From NCBI GenBank assembly GCA_963210315.1, contig OY723275.1, forward strand, positions 1,240,001-1,304,000: 64,000 bases of DNA, written 5' to 3'. Of this stretch, positions 34,001 through 44,806 are shown piece after piece. The stretch is from Rhynchopus euleeides. Its lineage: Eukaryota > Euglenozoa > Diplonemea > Diplonemida > Diplonemidae. How positions within the stretch are numbered: position 1 is the first letter of the stretch; the number at the start of each line of letters is the position of its first letter. The notes beneath the pieces were generated by a model that was not told where the DNA came from, did not search any database, and saw only the letters and a program-made list of their open reading frames with translations. The position numbers and the translations under genes are program-made.

Positions 34001-34993
34001 ATTCCATTGGCGCCCCATGCGTGCACGGCCCCCTGCAGCCGGCATCAAGCCACGCCCACCCTTCGTTGGAGGGGCGTGTCGAACAGGGCAACGGTCCCTT
34101 CTCGGCAGCCCTCCGTGTGAGAACGAGAGTCGTCTCTCTGGGTGGCCAATATCGCATGCTTTTGCGAAGCCGTACACAGCATGTCACATAGAATGTCATC
34201 AGGCATTCCTTCAGACACCACGTGAGTGCGCCGTATACACAACTGGGGCAACCCCACCTGACTGCATCGGACCCAGCTCGAAAGGGCCCTTCTGCCGAGA
34301 AGGGAGTCCCGCGCAGTCCCTCCCTGCTGTTGTGTTGTCGGCATGATGCGCCCTTCGGCTTCAGAAGAGCGAATCGGTGCATCGTAGCCCCTTGTAATTT
34401 CAACGGTTCCCGGTGGAAAAAGAGCTCAAGTTCAAAGAAAAGAACGAATCGCAAAGAAAGCAGAAGCAGAGGGAGGCATCTACCTTCCCAACAATACCAG
34501 ACAATCCGCTCAGAAGAGGAGGGTGTGCAGGTGTTGGGAGAAAGAAGATGCGTGGTTGTCTTGCGGCTGAACGGAGAGGGTGGGGCGTTTGGAACGAACA
34601 GATGTGGAGTGGAGGGGGGGGGGGTGCGTGATGTTTGCTCTGAGCGGCACCCTGCCACGTGAGGGGTGGGGTGGGGAGGGAGGGCGGGGCACCAAGCGCC
34701 AAGAGGGGACAGCGACGAAGAATGGGGGTGGGGTGAAGGGGGTTCTTGTCTGGGGTCACGCCATGCGGGAGAGGGCGGTTGTTGGAGGCGAAAAAATTGC
34801 CTTTGGATCTAGCCTCGGGACACCGGGGTCTCCTCACGCCGCATGGCCACACCCCACCGAAGGGTTCAGCACACACAAGCCGCAATGTCGCAGAGCACAC
34901 TCGGATCCGCTCTTATCCGGAAGGCATCGCGTGTCAACGCGTGATAAACTAATGCCGCCAACCCCCCCCCCCCCCCCCCTCCAAGTCCCCCCT
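31053..34993. other. Long non-coding spacer, no gene supported
   Basis: This 3.9-kb stretch is A/T-richer than the coding regions and has no recognisable domain in any frame. It includes a nested inverted repeat (32717-32779) and ends in an 18-C run (34962-34979) just outside the mobile element. An ATG-started frame at 33064-33597 is noted in the rejected list. Confidence 0.55.
32717..32779. repeat. Nested perfect inverted repeat
   Basis: The outer arms GAGAAGTGAA (32717-32726) and TTCACTTCTC (32770-32779) surround inner arms CATGGGAACAC (32730-32740) and GTGTTCCCATG (32747-32757) with a six-base loop. Both pairs match perfectly, so the whole can fold as one interrupted hairpin. Confidence 0.85.
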
Positions 34994-35372
34994 CACGGTG
35001 GCCTGGTCAGACCCTGACCAGGTCAAAACCTGGTCAAATCTTGACCAGGTATGACCTGGTCATGACCATGTCATACCTGGTCATGACCAGGTCATTTTCA
35101 CCCATTTTAACCGGGGGGAACATGTTGAGTGGCCAAGCAGGGGGGACAATTCGCATATTCCGGACTCTCTCCGGCCGTTGTGGAAAGTATGAGTCAAAAG
35201 GGTTCAACCATACCCCGAGTCGAGAAAGAAGTCGAAGCTTGAATCATGTTGGGCACAAGGGGAAAATGGTCAAAATTGGCCCAAAATTACCAATAAAATA
35301 TGCTGCAGTGCAGGGGGGTGGCGGGGGAGGGGAGGGTGGGGTCGGCGACGAAACTTGATGATCAGCAGCTTT
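34994..35372 (+). repeat. Left terminal inverted repeat
   Basis: This 379-nt arm begins CACGGTGGCC and ends CAGCAGCTTT. Its first 100 nt are an array of TGACCAGGTCA and variants in both orientations, a possible protein-binding array near the element end. Confidence 0.9.
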
Positions 35373-36893
35373 CTGCCTTCTTCCGCTTCTTCACATTCTT
35401 CTCCTTCTTCCTCTTCTTCGGGATCTTCGTTGTCGTCGTCGGCTTCACAGGCCAGTGCTGCCTTGCGTAACACGCCGTCCTTCGCATCCTGGGTGTGGAT
35501 CGGCGGCTGCTTGTCGCAGAGGCAAATACGGAGACCACGCGGTTTGTTGCAGGCAGCATCGCCAGTCAGTAACCAGCCATCGGAACACTTGCCGAGCGAA
35601 TCGATCGGGCCGACAGGGGTTACTCGACTGCTACCGAGAGCCCTGAGACGGTGCCGAAACGAATCGAAGTTTTTCATCCATACGGGACCCGCTGTCATGC
35701 ACTTCCCGCACAACGATATGACATTGTATTGCAAGAGGGTACACGAAGATTCTTGCGGGGTCGTTGCCGAAACTGGCATAGTTTGCCAGCTCGAACACCA
35801 TCAGGTCCCTCTCCCGGAAACAAGCAGATGATTGTCCTGGCCCGCGATTTCCTCTCCCCATTCTCCCTCTCGAACGCTTCGTCGGAGAGGTGGCAGTTCT
35901 GAGGATCCTGAGGGTCCTGAGGCATTCAAGGCAGGGCACTCCCTTCTCCATTCTTTTACACTCTTTGAAAAGTGTCACAATCAGATGTGGTCAACCGTTA
36001 CGGCACTGCCGATGGGACTCTCGTCCTCTGGCACGCCCGCTGGTCGGGCTTCTTTGTCACCACCGCCTGCCTCATCACCGCGTTCACCAACTGGATGTCG
36101 ATGGTCACGACACCCTGCCCCTGCGTTGCCTGTGGTGTTGCCCCCACCGCCACAATGAACGGATCCGGAATGTGAAACGTTCGGGCGTGCAGACCATTCG
36201 GAACCTCGCTCTTGTAGGGCAGGTCCCTCATGACCGTGACAGTCATGACCGATCCGTCGAGGACAGGTGGGTGCTCGTCGGGCACGTCAGCTCCCGGACC
36301 TACCTCTACGATGATCCGGTAGAAGAGGACGTCTGCTATCGAATGCCTCCCCATCTGCGTGATGGGGGGGGGGGTTCGGGGTCAGTTGTTTTTCAGCTGC
36401 CTTCGAAGAAGTACTGCCCACCGCGCTTTGAGCGGTGGGCAGCCTCTTCATATCGGTTCCCAGCACCTCATCCGAGCACCCCGCTTCCGTCAGCACCTCG
36501 TACTCAGACGAGTTCTTGTCGGCGCTCGTGAGGCGCTTCATGCCGCCTCCGACGCGCGTTGCCAGAGACACGCATGGAGTAGACTGCGGGCAGTGTCCTG
36601 GCCTTCTTCTTGCCGGCCTCTTCACTCCGTGTCAGCTTCCTGCCCCACTCCTTGTCAAAGTGGGTGGTGCGATGGCTTTTCAAACAGCGCCGCGAGGCTG
36701 CTGTGAAACAGCTCGACGCCTTCTGCGTGGCCTGGGATGATGCAGACCTCCTCGACATTTTTTTGGGATACCACCAGGGGGAGGGACCCGGTGTGAGGCA
36801 CTTGAGTGCGTCCAGGCGGGCAGGGAACCTGGGCAGGGGGCAGGGGGCCTCATTCCTTTTTGGTAATTTTGGGCCAAAGCTGCTGATCATCAA
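35270..36893 (-). pseudogene. Broken reading frame inside the mobile element
   Basis: On the minus strand several protein-like pieces follow one another in different frames: 36893-36504 (basic, Arg-rich), 36625-36287, 36354-35998 (beta-strand-like, with IVEVGPGADVPDE and VVTIDIQLVNAVM), 35978-35631 and 35779-35270 (acidic end, EDPEEEEEGEE). The break near 36364-36373 falls in a run of about ten C on the coding strand; the others have no such run. It could be one decayed gene, one gene with sequencing errors in homopolymers, or several small ones. I see no DDE, HUH or reverse-transcriptase motif, and I do not recognise the family. Confidence 0.4.
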
Positions 36894-37245
36894 GTTTCGT
36901 CGCCGACCCCACCCTCCCCTCCCCCGCCACCCCCCTGCACTGCAGCATATTTTATTGGTAATTTTGGGCCAATTTTGACCATTTTCCCCTTGTGCCCAAC
37001 ATGATTCAAGCTTCGACTTCTTTCTCGACTCGGGGTATGGTTGAACCCTTTTGACTCATACTTTCCACAACGGCCGGAGAGAGTCCGGAATATGCGAATT
37101 GTCCCCCCTGCTTGGCCACTCAACATGTTCCCCCCGGTTAAAATGGGTGAAAATGACCTGGTCATGACCAGGTCAGATTTGGTCATGACCTGGTCAGATT
37201 TGGACCTGGTCAAAACCTGGTCAGTCAGCTGACCAGGCCACCGTG
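36876..37245 (-). repeat. Right terminal inverted repeat
   Basis: This 370-nt arm is the reverse complement of the left arm. Just inside it, 36861-36877 repeats a piece of the arm (GGTAATTTTGGGCCAA) in the same orientation, perhaps a trace of an earlier rearrangement. Confidence 0.9.
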
Positions 37246-37363
37246 CTCGTTGATTATTTCGCCGCATCACCGTGTCATCATTTTGCAACCACACGTGTTC
37301 TCAACGTTCCATCCCGCCCATTCTTCCACAGGATGCGCTGATCCAGCTGCATCGCAAATTGAG

Positions 37364-40300
37364 ATGTCAGCGCCTGCAGCTGGCCCAGGCGTGCCCTGCA
37401 CGGGGCTTTACACCATGCAGATCCGCTTCAACTTCATGCGACATCCTGATGGGCGAGGAAGGGTGAACGCCGAGCCGGGCGACCTCCCCGCTTACAGCAT
37501 CAAATGGAAGCGTGGGTCTAAGAAGGAGAACAAGGGGGTTATTGGGCCTGTGTCGAAGTGCACGGCACGGGGGGATTATTCCTTCAACCAGGTCATCGAG
37601 TTGGAGTGCACCATGACCCGCAAGAGCGACACCGACATCGAGAAGGGGTGGGAGTTCAAGTGGATCGAGCTCGAAGTGCGGGAGCACAGCCTCGACGACG
37701 ACAACAAGGAGAGGAAGAGGAGCCTCTTCGACACAGAGTTCAACCTTGCCTCCGCACTGCCTCCGCAGAAGGACATATCCCCACACATCCTGCTGCAGCG
37801 GGGAGACGGCAAGCGGCAGGAGTGCTCCTTGTCTCTCTCTATAGGCTACCGCCTGATGCGGCGCGGGGAAGGCGAGAAGGCTGGTATCAACAAGCTGTTC
37901 GTCTGCGGGGCCCCTTCGGGCGTTGCGGCGCACGGCAAAGGCGGCGGTGGGCCTTTGGAGAAGAAGACGGCTGGGGATGACTCCAGCAAGCGGAGCCAGT
38001 CTCAGCCGTGGTGGCGGTGTGGCGACCTGAATGCGGCAGACCCGGAGGGCAAGCCTGCGGAGGAGAAGACGGGGCAGAAGCGGAGCAAGAGCGCCGGCGG
38101 CGGCGGCGAGTGGTGGCGCTGCGGGAACCTCGATGCGGCAACACCCCCGTCGGGCAAGCCGCCTCCCGTGGAGAAGAAGGCGGAGAACGGGGGTTCCGAC
38201 CGCAAGGTGCAGTTCTCCGAGAAGGTGGATATGAAGTTCCTCACCAGCTCGGGGAGCGTTGTCAGCAGCGACGGCACTGGGGGTCAGGGCGGTGGCAGCG
38301 GTGGTGCTGCTGCTGGTGCCGGGGGTGGGGGTGCCGGGCAGGACGGGGCGTCGCCGCAGGGTGCGGGGCCCAACTCGCCCGACGACACGGAGGAGGAGGT
38401 GCTGTATATCCGTGACGAGCAGGAGGGCAGCAACCCTGATCTGAATAACTCCGGGAGGGGTGGGGCGCCATCGGTGGCGTCATCTGGTGGGACCATCCCG
38501 CTGACGCCGCACCTCTACACGCGGCGGCCCTCGCGGGGGGACAATGGGTTCCTGCGGTCGACGCAGCTGCCGATGTCGAAGCCGTCTCCGAAGAAACGCC
38601 CGTCGCGGATTCCCACAGCAGTGTCGACAATCAGCAAAAGCCTGCGTCTGAAGAAGGGTGGTGACCTCGAGTCGCCGAAGAGCGGGGGTAACGTCGAGCC
38701 GCAGGAGGCGAACCGTGAGACGGTGTGCAACAAGCAGGTCTTCTACCACGAGGTGGATGTGCGTATGGTGAAGCTTGGCGGTGTCCTTGGTCCCAGCGAT
38801 GACTCTGCGACGCAGCACGCGCGTTCCGTGTTGGCCTGTCCGCAGTACTTCTCGACGGTCAGTACTGTGGTCAACGAGGCGGACCATGCGACCTTGGAGG
38901 TGGAGCTGGGTGAGCTCAGCATACCCCGTCTGTTTACCCTCCTCTGGGGCTATCACACTGACTTCCCCGTGACGGTGCATGCCCTGCTGAATCACAAGAA
39001 TTTTAAGGCGAGTCGTTGGGACATCAACGATGACAACCCCCAGATATTGAAGTATGTTGCTGCGGCGTTGATGTGTGCCGGTTCTGATGTGTCCGGTGGC
39101 CCTGCTCCGTTCTGTGTGTCTCGCTGCCTGTGCCTGATCCCGTTACACACCCTGCTTACAGGTGGTGCGGGTCGCAGTACAACAACTGGGTTCAGTCGGA
39201 ACGCAAGATCATCGGCGACAAGGTCCCCATTGTGGAGGACGCCTACTTCGCCACCTTCAAACTCGGGGTATGCCTTGCCGTGCCTGCACTTTCGAACAGC
39301 AAAAGGCCTGCATGTGGGTGTGGTGGATCAGCCCCACCACCGCATGCCCCAAGTTTTGTGCCAGCAAGTGCCACCACGTTTCCACCGACACACCACTCCC
39401 ACAGGACATGGCGAGCGTGCTGTACATACACACTTCACAACGCGCTAAGAACAGGGCCACCGGGCCTCGCATCGAGACTGTGTATAAATTCTGGACGAAC
39501 CGGAAGGGTGTCATCCTGATGGACATGAGCAGCAAGCTTGTGGGCATCGACAAAGGGGCGCTGTCGCGGAAGATGAAAAAGCGTCTTGTGAAGCGTATCG
39601 AGAAGCAGCACGAGGTGGTGGCCTGCCGTGCCGTGCAGAAGGCGCAGATCTACTTGATGCGGAAGAGCATCCGCCCCAGCCTCGCCATGTCGAAGCGCCT
39701 GAAGATTGGCGTCACGGGCGAGAAGAAGCGCGCCCAGATTACCCTCACGCAGGAGAGGGCGCGGGAACGCCTGCGGAAACACGGTGCGTCAATGGGGACG
39801 CTGGGCATCATCACCTTGGGGAAGTCTGGTGCATCCCTCTACAACGTGAGGGTGCGGCGGTTGGGGAGCTACTTCGAGAGCACCGGTGGGAGTGCGGCTG
39901 ACCCCGCGAGGGCAGCGCAGGCCGCCAAGGCAGCCCCGGAAGATGCAGAGGATGCGAATAGCAACAAGCGCTGCCGCATCGCCGACCTGCCCTGGAAAGA
40001 TCTGGGCGATGTGAATACCGTCGTCAACGAGGCGCTGTGCCTCCGCAAAATCGACATCATCCACGAGCGCCTCAAGGGGTTCACGACGGGGAACGTGCAG
40101 CGCGAGGGGTTCACCCAGATCCAGGTGCAGATGATTATGCGGGTGATGTCGGCGTACCCCAACAACAACCCGCAGGGGGGTGTGCTCGAGGCCTGCTTCT
40201 CGCTGATCCAGATCGTGTGCTCTGTGTCGCTCTTGGTGGTGCTGGAGACGCCCAATGCGGTGGATACCATACAGGCCACCTGGCGTTGCTCCGGGTCACG

Positions 40301-40784
40301 CTTCGCAGGACTGTCGAAGTACGCCAGCCTCGTGGAGTCACTCCAGAAGTACCAGGCGAAGCGGTCAGACTCTGCGAAGCAATCCTCGGCAGCAGTGTCG
40401 AAGACGCTTCTCAAGCACTACAACATCACGGAAGACGTGCTGGAGAGATTCAGCTGCTCCCTCGTCACACCGCAAGGATCAACCAGGGGTACGCTGTACA
40501 TCACCAGGTCGTGGCTCTGCTTCAGCGCCCAGTCGAAGCGTGTGATGATCTCGACATTCGACATCACGAAGGTGAGTGTGAAGCGGTGGCTCCTGGGGAG
40601 CACCGTGTTTGTCCATGCAGAGAACAGATGCATCGACCCGCTGGATTTTAACAACCCCCACAAGCAGTCCAGCGTGTTTGAGTTCTCCGTTCTTTTCCAA
40701 GGGAAGGTCGAGGCGGCTATCATGTCAGTGGTGCGCGGTGGTGGCAGGCCCCGTGTCCGCGTATCCCAGCAGATTGATGTGTGA
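37364..40784 (+). CDS. NT-C2 domain protein with C-terminal GRAM-like domain
   Basis: Three exons (37364-39051, 39162-39267, 39405-40784) join into 1057 residues. Residues about 14-165 match the N-terminal C2 (NT-C2) domain of EHBP1/EEIG1-type proteins: LYTMQIRFNF, YSIKWKRGSKK, FKWIELEV and LSLSIGYRL, a lipid-facing beta-sandwich. Residues about 190-450 are low-complexity Gly/Ser/Lys. Residues about 459-700 form a conserved-looking region with VLYIHTSQRAK and ETVYKFWTNRKG that could be VASt-like. Residues about 943-1040 (GTLYITRSWLCFSAQSK) look like a GRAM domain. This order suggests a membrane-contact or lipid-transfer/trafficking role. The introns are 110 nt (GTATGT) and 137 nt (GTATGC). 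The mobile element ends 119 nt before the ATG. NT-C2 is fairly sure, GRAM probable, VASt speculative. Confidence 0.8.
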
Positions 40785-43244
40785 GGCGGTCTGAGTGTGT
40801 CGGGTGGGTTGGGTGGAGCCACCCGAGGAGGCTTTCATATTCTTTGAGGCCCAGGCCAGCCTGCCGAATGTTCTCGTCGTTGGCCTCATTGTTCTGATGG
40901 CTTCCGACCCGCCGCACAGCGGCGTGCTCGGGTCGTGAGGATCAGTTCAGATCAATGAGTGCCTCGTTTTCCAGCCAGAGCAGCTACCATCCCTTCTCAT
41001 ACACAGCTGCAGAACAGGCTTGTGGTACCAGTCATTCATTCGTGTGCTTCCTTGAAGGGGATCCAGGTGTGGCATATTTATCGTCATCCAGTGCGTTGCT
41101 GGAATCACGAATGTGCTGTTGGTGCCCAGGGGATGCCGTACTGCACGGCCCTGTCGATGTGGGGCATCCCAAGCGATGAAATACGTTTCGTGAACACGCG
41201 GTGCTTCTGGTGTGACTCCTTTAGGGGTGGGGGGGTATGGGTTGTGACAATGTTCCAGTGTCCCAGTTTGGCTATGATCCGATATAGGCGGAAACATGTC
41301 GCGTGCCTGTGTTCATGTCATGTGTGCTCCTCACCCGTGGCACCAGAGTGCGGGCAGGCGAGCACCACGCCAACGCAAGTAAAGAATCCGATGGCAAACG
41401 TGCAGAACGAAGCGCAGTGACACGTGTTTTGAGCCAACACCCATCCGGCTACACTTCTGATGTGTATTGTCCCTTCCAACACAGCTGAAAGTCTCTCGTC
41501 CTCCATCCTATCTGATTCTGTTCAATATATTTCTGTGCACTGGCATTATCGAAGTCGCAGCCGAGATAATCCCGTTTCTATTCCAAAAAAAATGTCCACC
41601 CCCTTTTCCCCGTTCACAATCCGCACAACGCAGAGGCCCCTTTGTGGACGGAACGCCAGAAGTCTGGCCAGTGTCAGACCCCTCCCTGCGCTATCCAAGG
41701 CAAACATTGCCGAGGCAGTAAAATTGACAACAGCCTGCTCTCCTCCCCCCAAGCCAAGACATTCACTAGTCTGGGCCTTGAGTGCCCCTGGTTGACACAA
41801 CGCGGTGGGGCCTCTTCGTGACTCAAAAAAGCCTGCTTCTCTGATAGGGTTGTCTGTACGGCCTTCGCTCTGTTCAAAAGCCGTATCAGTGTGACCCTCG
41901 CTTTGCGAGGGCACTCGCTTTTCTCCATCTTGGGAATCTGAGAGAAGGTCGGTTTTTTAACAACGCGTTTTTCAAACTAAAAAGACTCGTGGCAGCGTCC
42001 GATGTCTGCACACACTACGCATTTGCAGACACTGTTTATACAAACAAAGAACGCAACTCCTAAGTCTTTTTACGCATTGTTTGCCGGAGTATCTTCCATC
42101 CTGCTAGCCCTACTGCTGTCGAACGAACCATGATGGTGGCGATGTTTTGTTTTGCTTGTTTGGCTTTTTCAGTTCCGATTCCACCACCGCGTGCCTCTGC
42201 CCTTTGTGCGTGTGCTTTTTTGTTACGATATTCCCCAGGGGCGATGTGCTGAAAAATTTTCCCCCGGCATATCTTTCTGTGTTAGAGGGTCTTCTCAGAA
42301 AAGTGAAGGAAATCGGGGAGGGGGGTGGTGGCGGCAGCGGCGGCGGCGGTTAGTAGTGTCTTCTGCTCAGAAGCGCAGCCCCCTTTCTTGTGTGTCATAC
42401 CCCACACCCCCAACCCGCCTGTCCCTCCTGACCCCCCGCAACAAAAGGCAGAGGGTTGACCTTCTCCCTTACAAACCGAGTGCACTGTTGTGTTGCGCCT
42501 GTCTGGCTTCCTTGGTTTCTTCCCGTGTAGCACCCGCAGTGGCAGTTGCTGCACGGCAAGAGCCATCTGTACCTTCCCCCCACACCCCACACCCCTTCTG
42601 TGGTATGGCCACACGATTGTGTGGAAAGTTGTCATCAGAAAACCCCTCACTTGCCGTACACTCCAACAAGCAACATCTCAAATATTAGCGTGTGTGCGTG
42701 GGGGAGGGCGCGGGTAGCCGCGACTCACCCCCCAACAAGAATCAACGGAATGAGGCGTATGCCACCCTGCGAACAGACGGGAAGAGCACCACGCTTTGGG
42801 TTGCCCCGCCCGAGGCATGTCCCTTCGTTGGGACGGGCCTGGGTACAGCCCCAGTATCCTTCGCGCTGTTCGATACAGAGGAGAGTGTGTGGGAGGTCAT
42901 GGGCGTGCCCTATGACCTGCCGTAACACGTCGCCAGTCATGCAAGTAACACTTAACTCGGGTGGGAGAAGTGGGGTGATGGTGGTGGCGGCGACGCAGAG
43001 AGGCGTCGCATACGTTGGGCTCTGCGGGAAGATCGGGGGGTGCCGCTGCCCTATTTTTGCCCTCCCTTCCCCGCCCCGCCCTGCCCCCCGATTTGCTTTG
43101 TGTGTGCACCGTCTCTCTGAGGGGGGTTTTCCCCTCAGAGAGCTGAATTGTGTGTCCGTATTGCATGCAGCCTTGCAGGCCACAGTCCCCCTGGCAGAGT
43201 ATCAGACACAGGATCAGCCGATTCGGCATAGGGAAAGAGGTGTA
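40785..43244. other. Non-coding spacer
   Basis: No gene is supported over 2.5 kb. A small hairpin lies at 41895-41911 (CCCTCGC-TTT-GCGAGGG). Pyrimidine-rich stretches and CAG sites at about 43160-43215 precede the Tom40-like start. Confidence 0.55.
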
Positions 43245-44806
43245 ATGGATTGGTTCAAGAATGTGACGGGCATGGAGCAGAAGGAGGAGGCCGTCCCTGT
43301 GGTGATGGACGAGATGCCGGCACCCGAGCGTCCGGATGACTTCGTGATGTCGCGCGACAGCGAAGTGGCGAGTCTGAAGATCGTGAAGCCCGTGAAGTAC
43401 GACGAGATCATGGCGGAATCGAAGGACCTTACACTGGAGCAGCACGAGTTCCACGACGGGCTGGTGGTGTCGCTGCAGAAGCCTATTGTGGACCCTGTGG
43501 GCACCCCCCCTCCGCCGTACGGCAACGGGCACCACAAGAACTACCAGGCGCAGCTCACCCAGAAGTACACCCTCGGGAACCCGAAGTCCAGCAGTGCGCA
43601 GTTCGGTGTGCAGGCAACATTCAAGCCTGACCGCAGCGATGCGGTGATCTGCAACTACAACACCCAGTCCGGGCACAGCGGGATCCTCGCTCGCTCATTC
43701 GGGCCGGTGGACACGGTTATGCAGTGGATGGTATGGTTGGGCTGCACTGTGGGGCGACGGGATTACAGTGTGGTGCAGTGTATACACATCAGTGTTTCCC
43801 CTATTTTTGACGGCTTTGGAGTGCAAACAGCTGCCCCATGCTTTGTTGCAAATGATTCTCTCGTTATTCATTTGTAGGTACACTGTGGGCCGCGTCTCGC
43901 ATTGGCCTATCATGTGTGTTTACATTACCGCCCGCTCCCGAGCCCCTGCAAATCCGCAACACACACTCTCCACAGCAAACCCCCTTCGGCATGACGGGGC
44001 TCTACGCCCACGCTGACCTGAAGTCTGATGCGTCTGTGACTGGGCTGACATATGTGCGCAATCAGATGTGGTCGCTTTCGCACGTGCACTCGCTGTGGCG
44101 TGGGTTCAACGTGGGTGTGAAGGCGAAACACGACCTGGGGTCGGGTGGCTCCTCCATGAGCTTCGCGGGGAAGTGGGCGTCGCCGAAGAGCGACCACATC
44201 TGGTCTGGGGAGGTGGAGGCAAACGGGACCTTCAAGGTGGCAGCGGTGAAGAAGGTGGAGAGCTCGCCTGACACGACGCTGACGGCAGTCTACGACTTCG
44301 TCCCCCCGCAGGGACGCGAGCCGGCAGGCAGCTCCCTGTGGCTCGGGTTCGGCCGCGAGTTCCTGGGCGGCACCCGTGTGCGCATCGCCCTGAGCTCGGT
44401 GCTGCAGGCAAAAGGTATGCAGCTCGCCGGGGTGCGTGCCATTGGGTGGGTTTCGCTGCCAGATCCACATCGACGGCAGGGTTTATGCCGCAGGGAGATA
44501 GAGATAACCGCCACATTATCGCGTTTTGTTTCCTGCGAGACTCGATATCACAATATTTTTCTGCGATGTGCACCCACTACACTGACCCCACACACAGCCG
44601 TCCTGGAGGGGATGATCGGCCGCAGCGCGAAGGGCACGTACAGCGTAGCGTACGACCCGCACAAGGGGGTATGTTGACTGGATGACTCAGTGCCTGGTTC
44701 AGCGCCAGACTTCCGTGCCGTCTTGCCTGTGTGTCGCTCCTTCCTACCCCTACATCACCCCTGCGCACCACAGATGCTGAAGCACGGTGTGACGATGGAG
44801 ATGTAG
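43245..44806 (+). CDS. TOM40: Tom40-like outer mitochondrial membrane barrel
   Basis: Four exons (43245-43730, 43976-44414, 44598-44668, 44774-44806) join into 342 residues, the usual Tom40 length. Tom40 is the pore of the mitochondrial protein-import complex. Residues about 60-80 (EQHEFHDGLVVSLQKPI) fit the Tom40 region before the first strand, and the rest alternates polar and hydrophobic residues as in a 19-strand barrel (for example YQAQLTQKYTLG, GFNVGVKAKHDLG, MSFAGKW). The last ten residues, MLKHGVTMEM, give a plausible beta-signal and are coded by their own tiny exon. The introns are 245, 183 and 105 nt, starting GTATGG, GTATGC and GTATGT, all ending CACAG. VDAC, of the same fold, is the main alternative. 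Confidence 0.75.

Larger units (their letters stand above)
34994..37245. mobile_element. 2.25-kb element with long terminal inverted repeats
   Basis: The left arm 34994-35372 and the right arm 36876-37245 are inverted copies. From about 35084 inward they look identical for roughly 290 nt; the outer 90 nt are arrays of TGACCAGGTCA-like units that differ in spacing. The outermost bases, CACGGTGGCCTGGTCAG, match on both sides. A CT dinucleotide flanks both ends, too short to be a sure target duplication. The interior carries a broken minus-strand reading frame but no recognisable transposase. It sits just upstream of the NT-C2 gene. The structure fits a DNA transposon or a foldback element; the family is unknown. 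Confidence 0.85.

Noticed and set aside
42546-43244. Upstream in-frame extension of the Tom40-like gene
   Set aside because: The frame is open but low in quality and has pyrimidine/CAG sites typical of a 5' region; Tom40 similarity begins after 43245.
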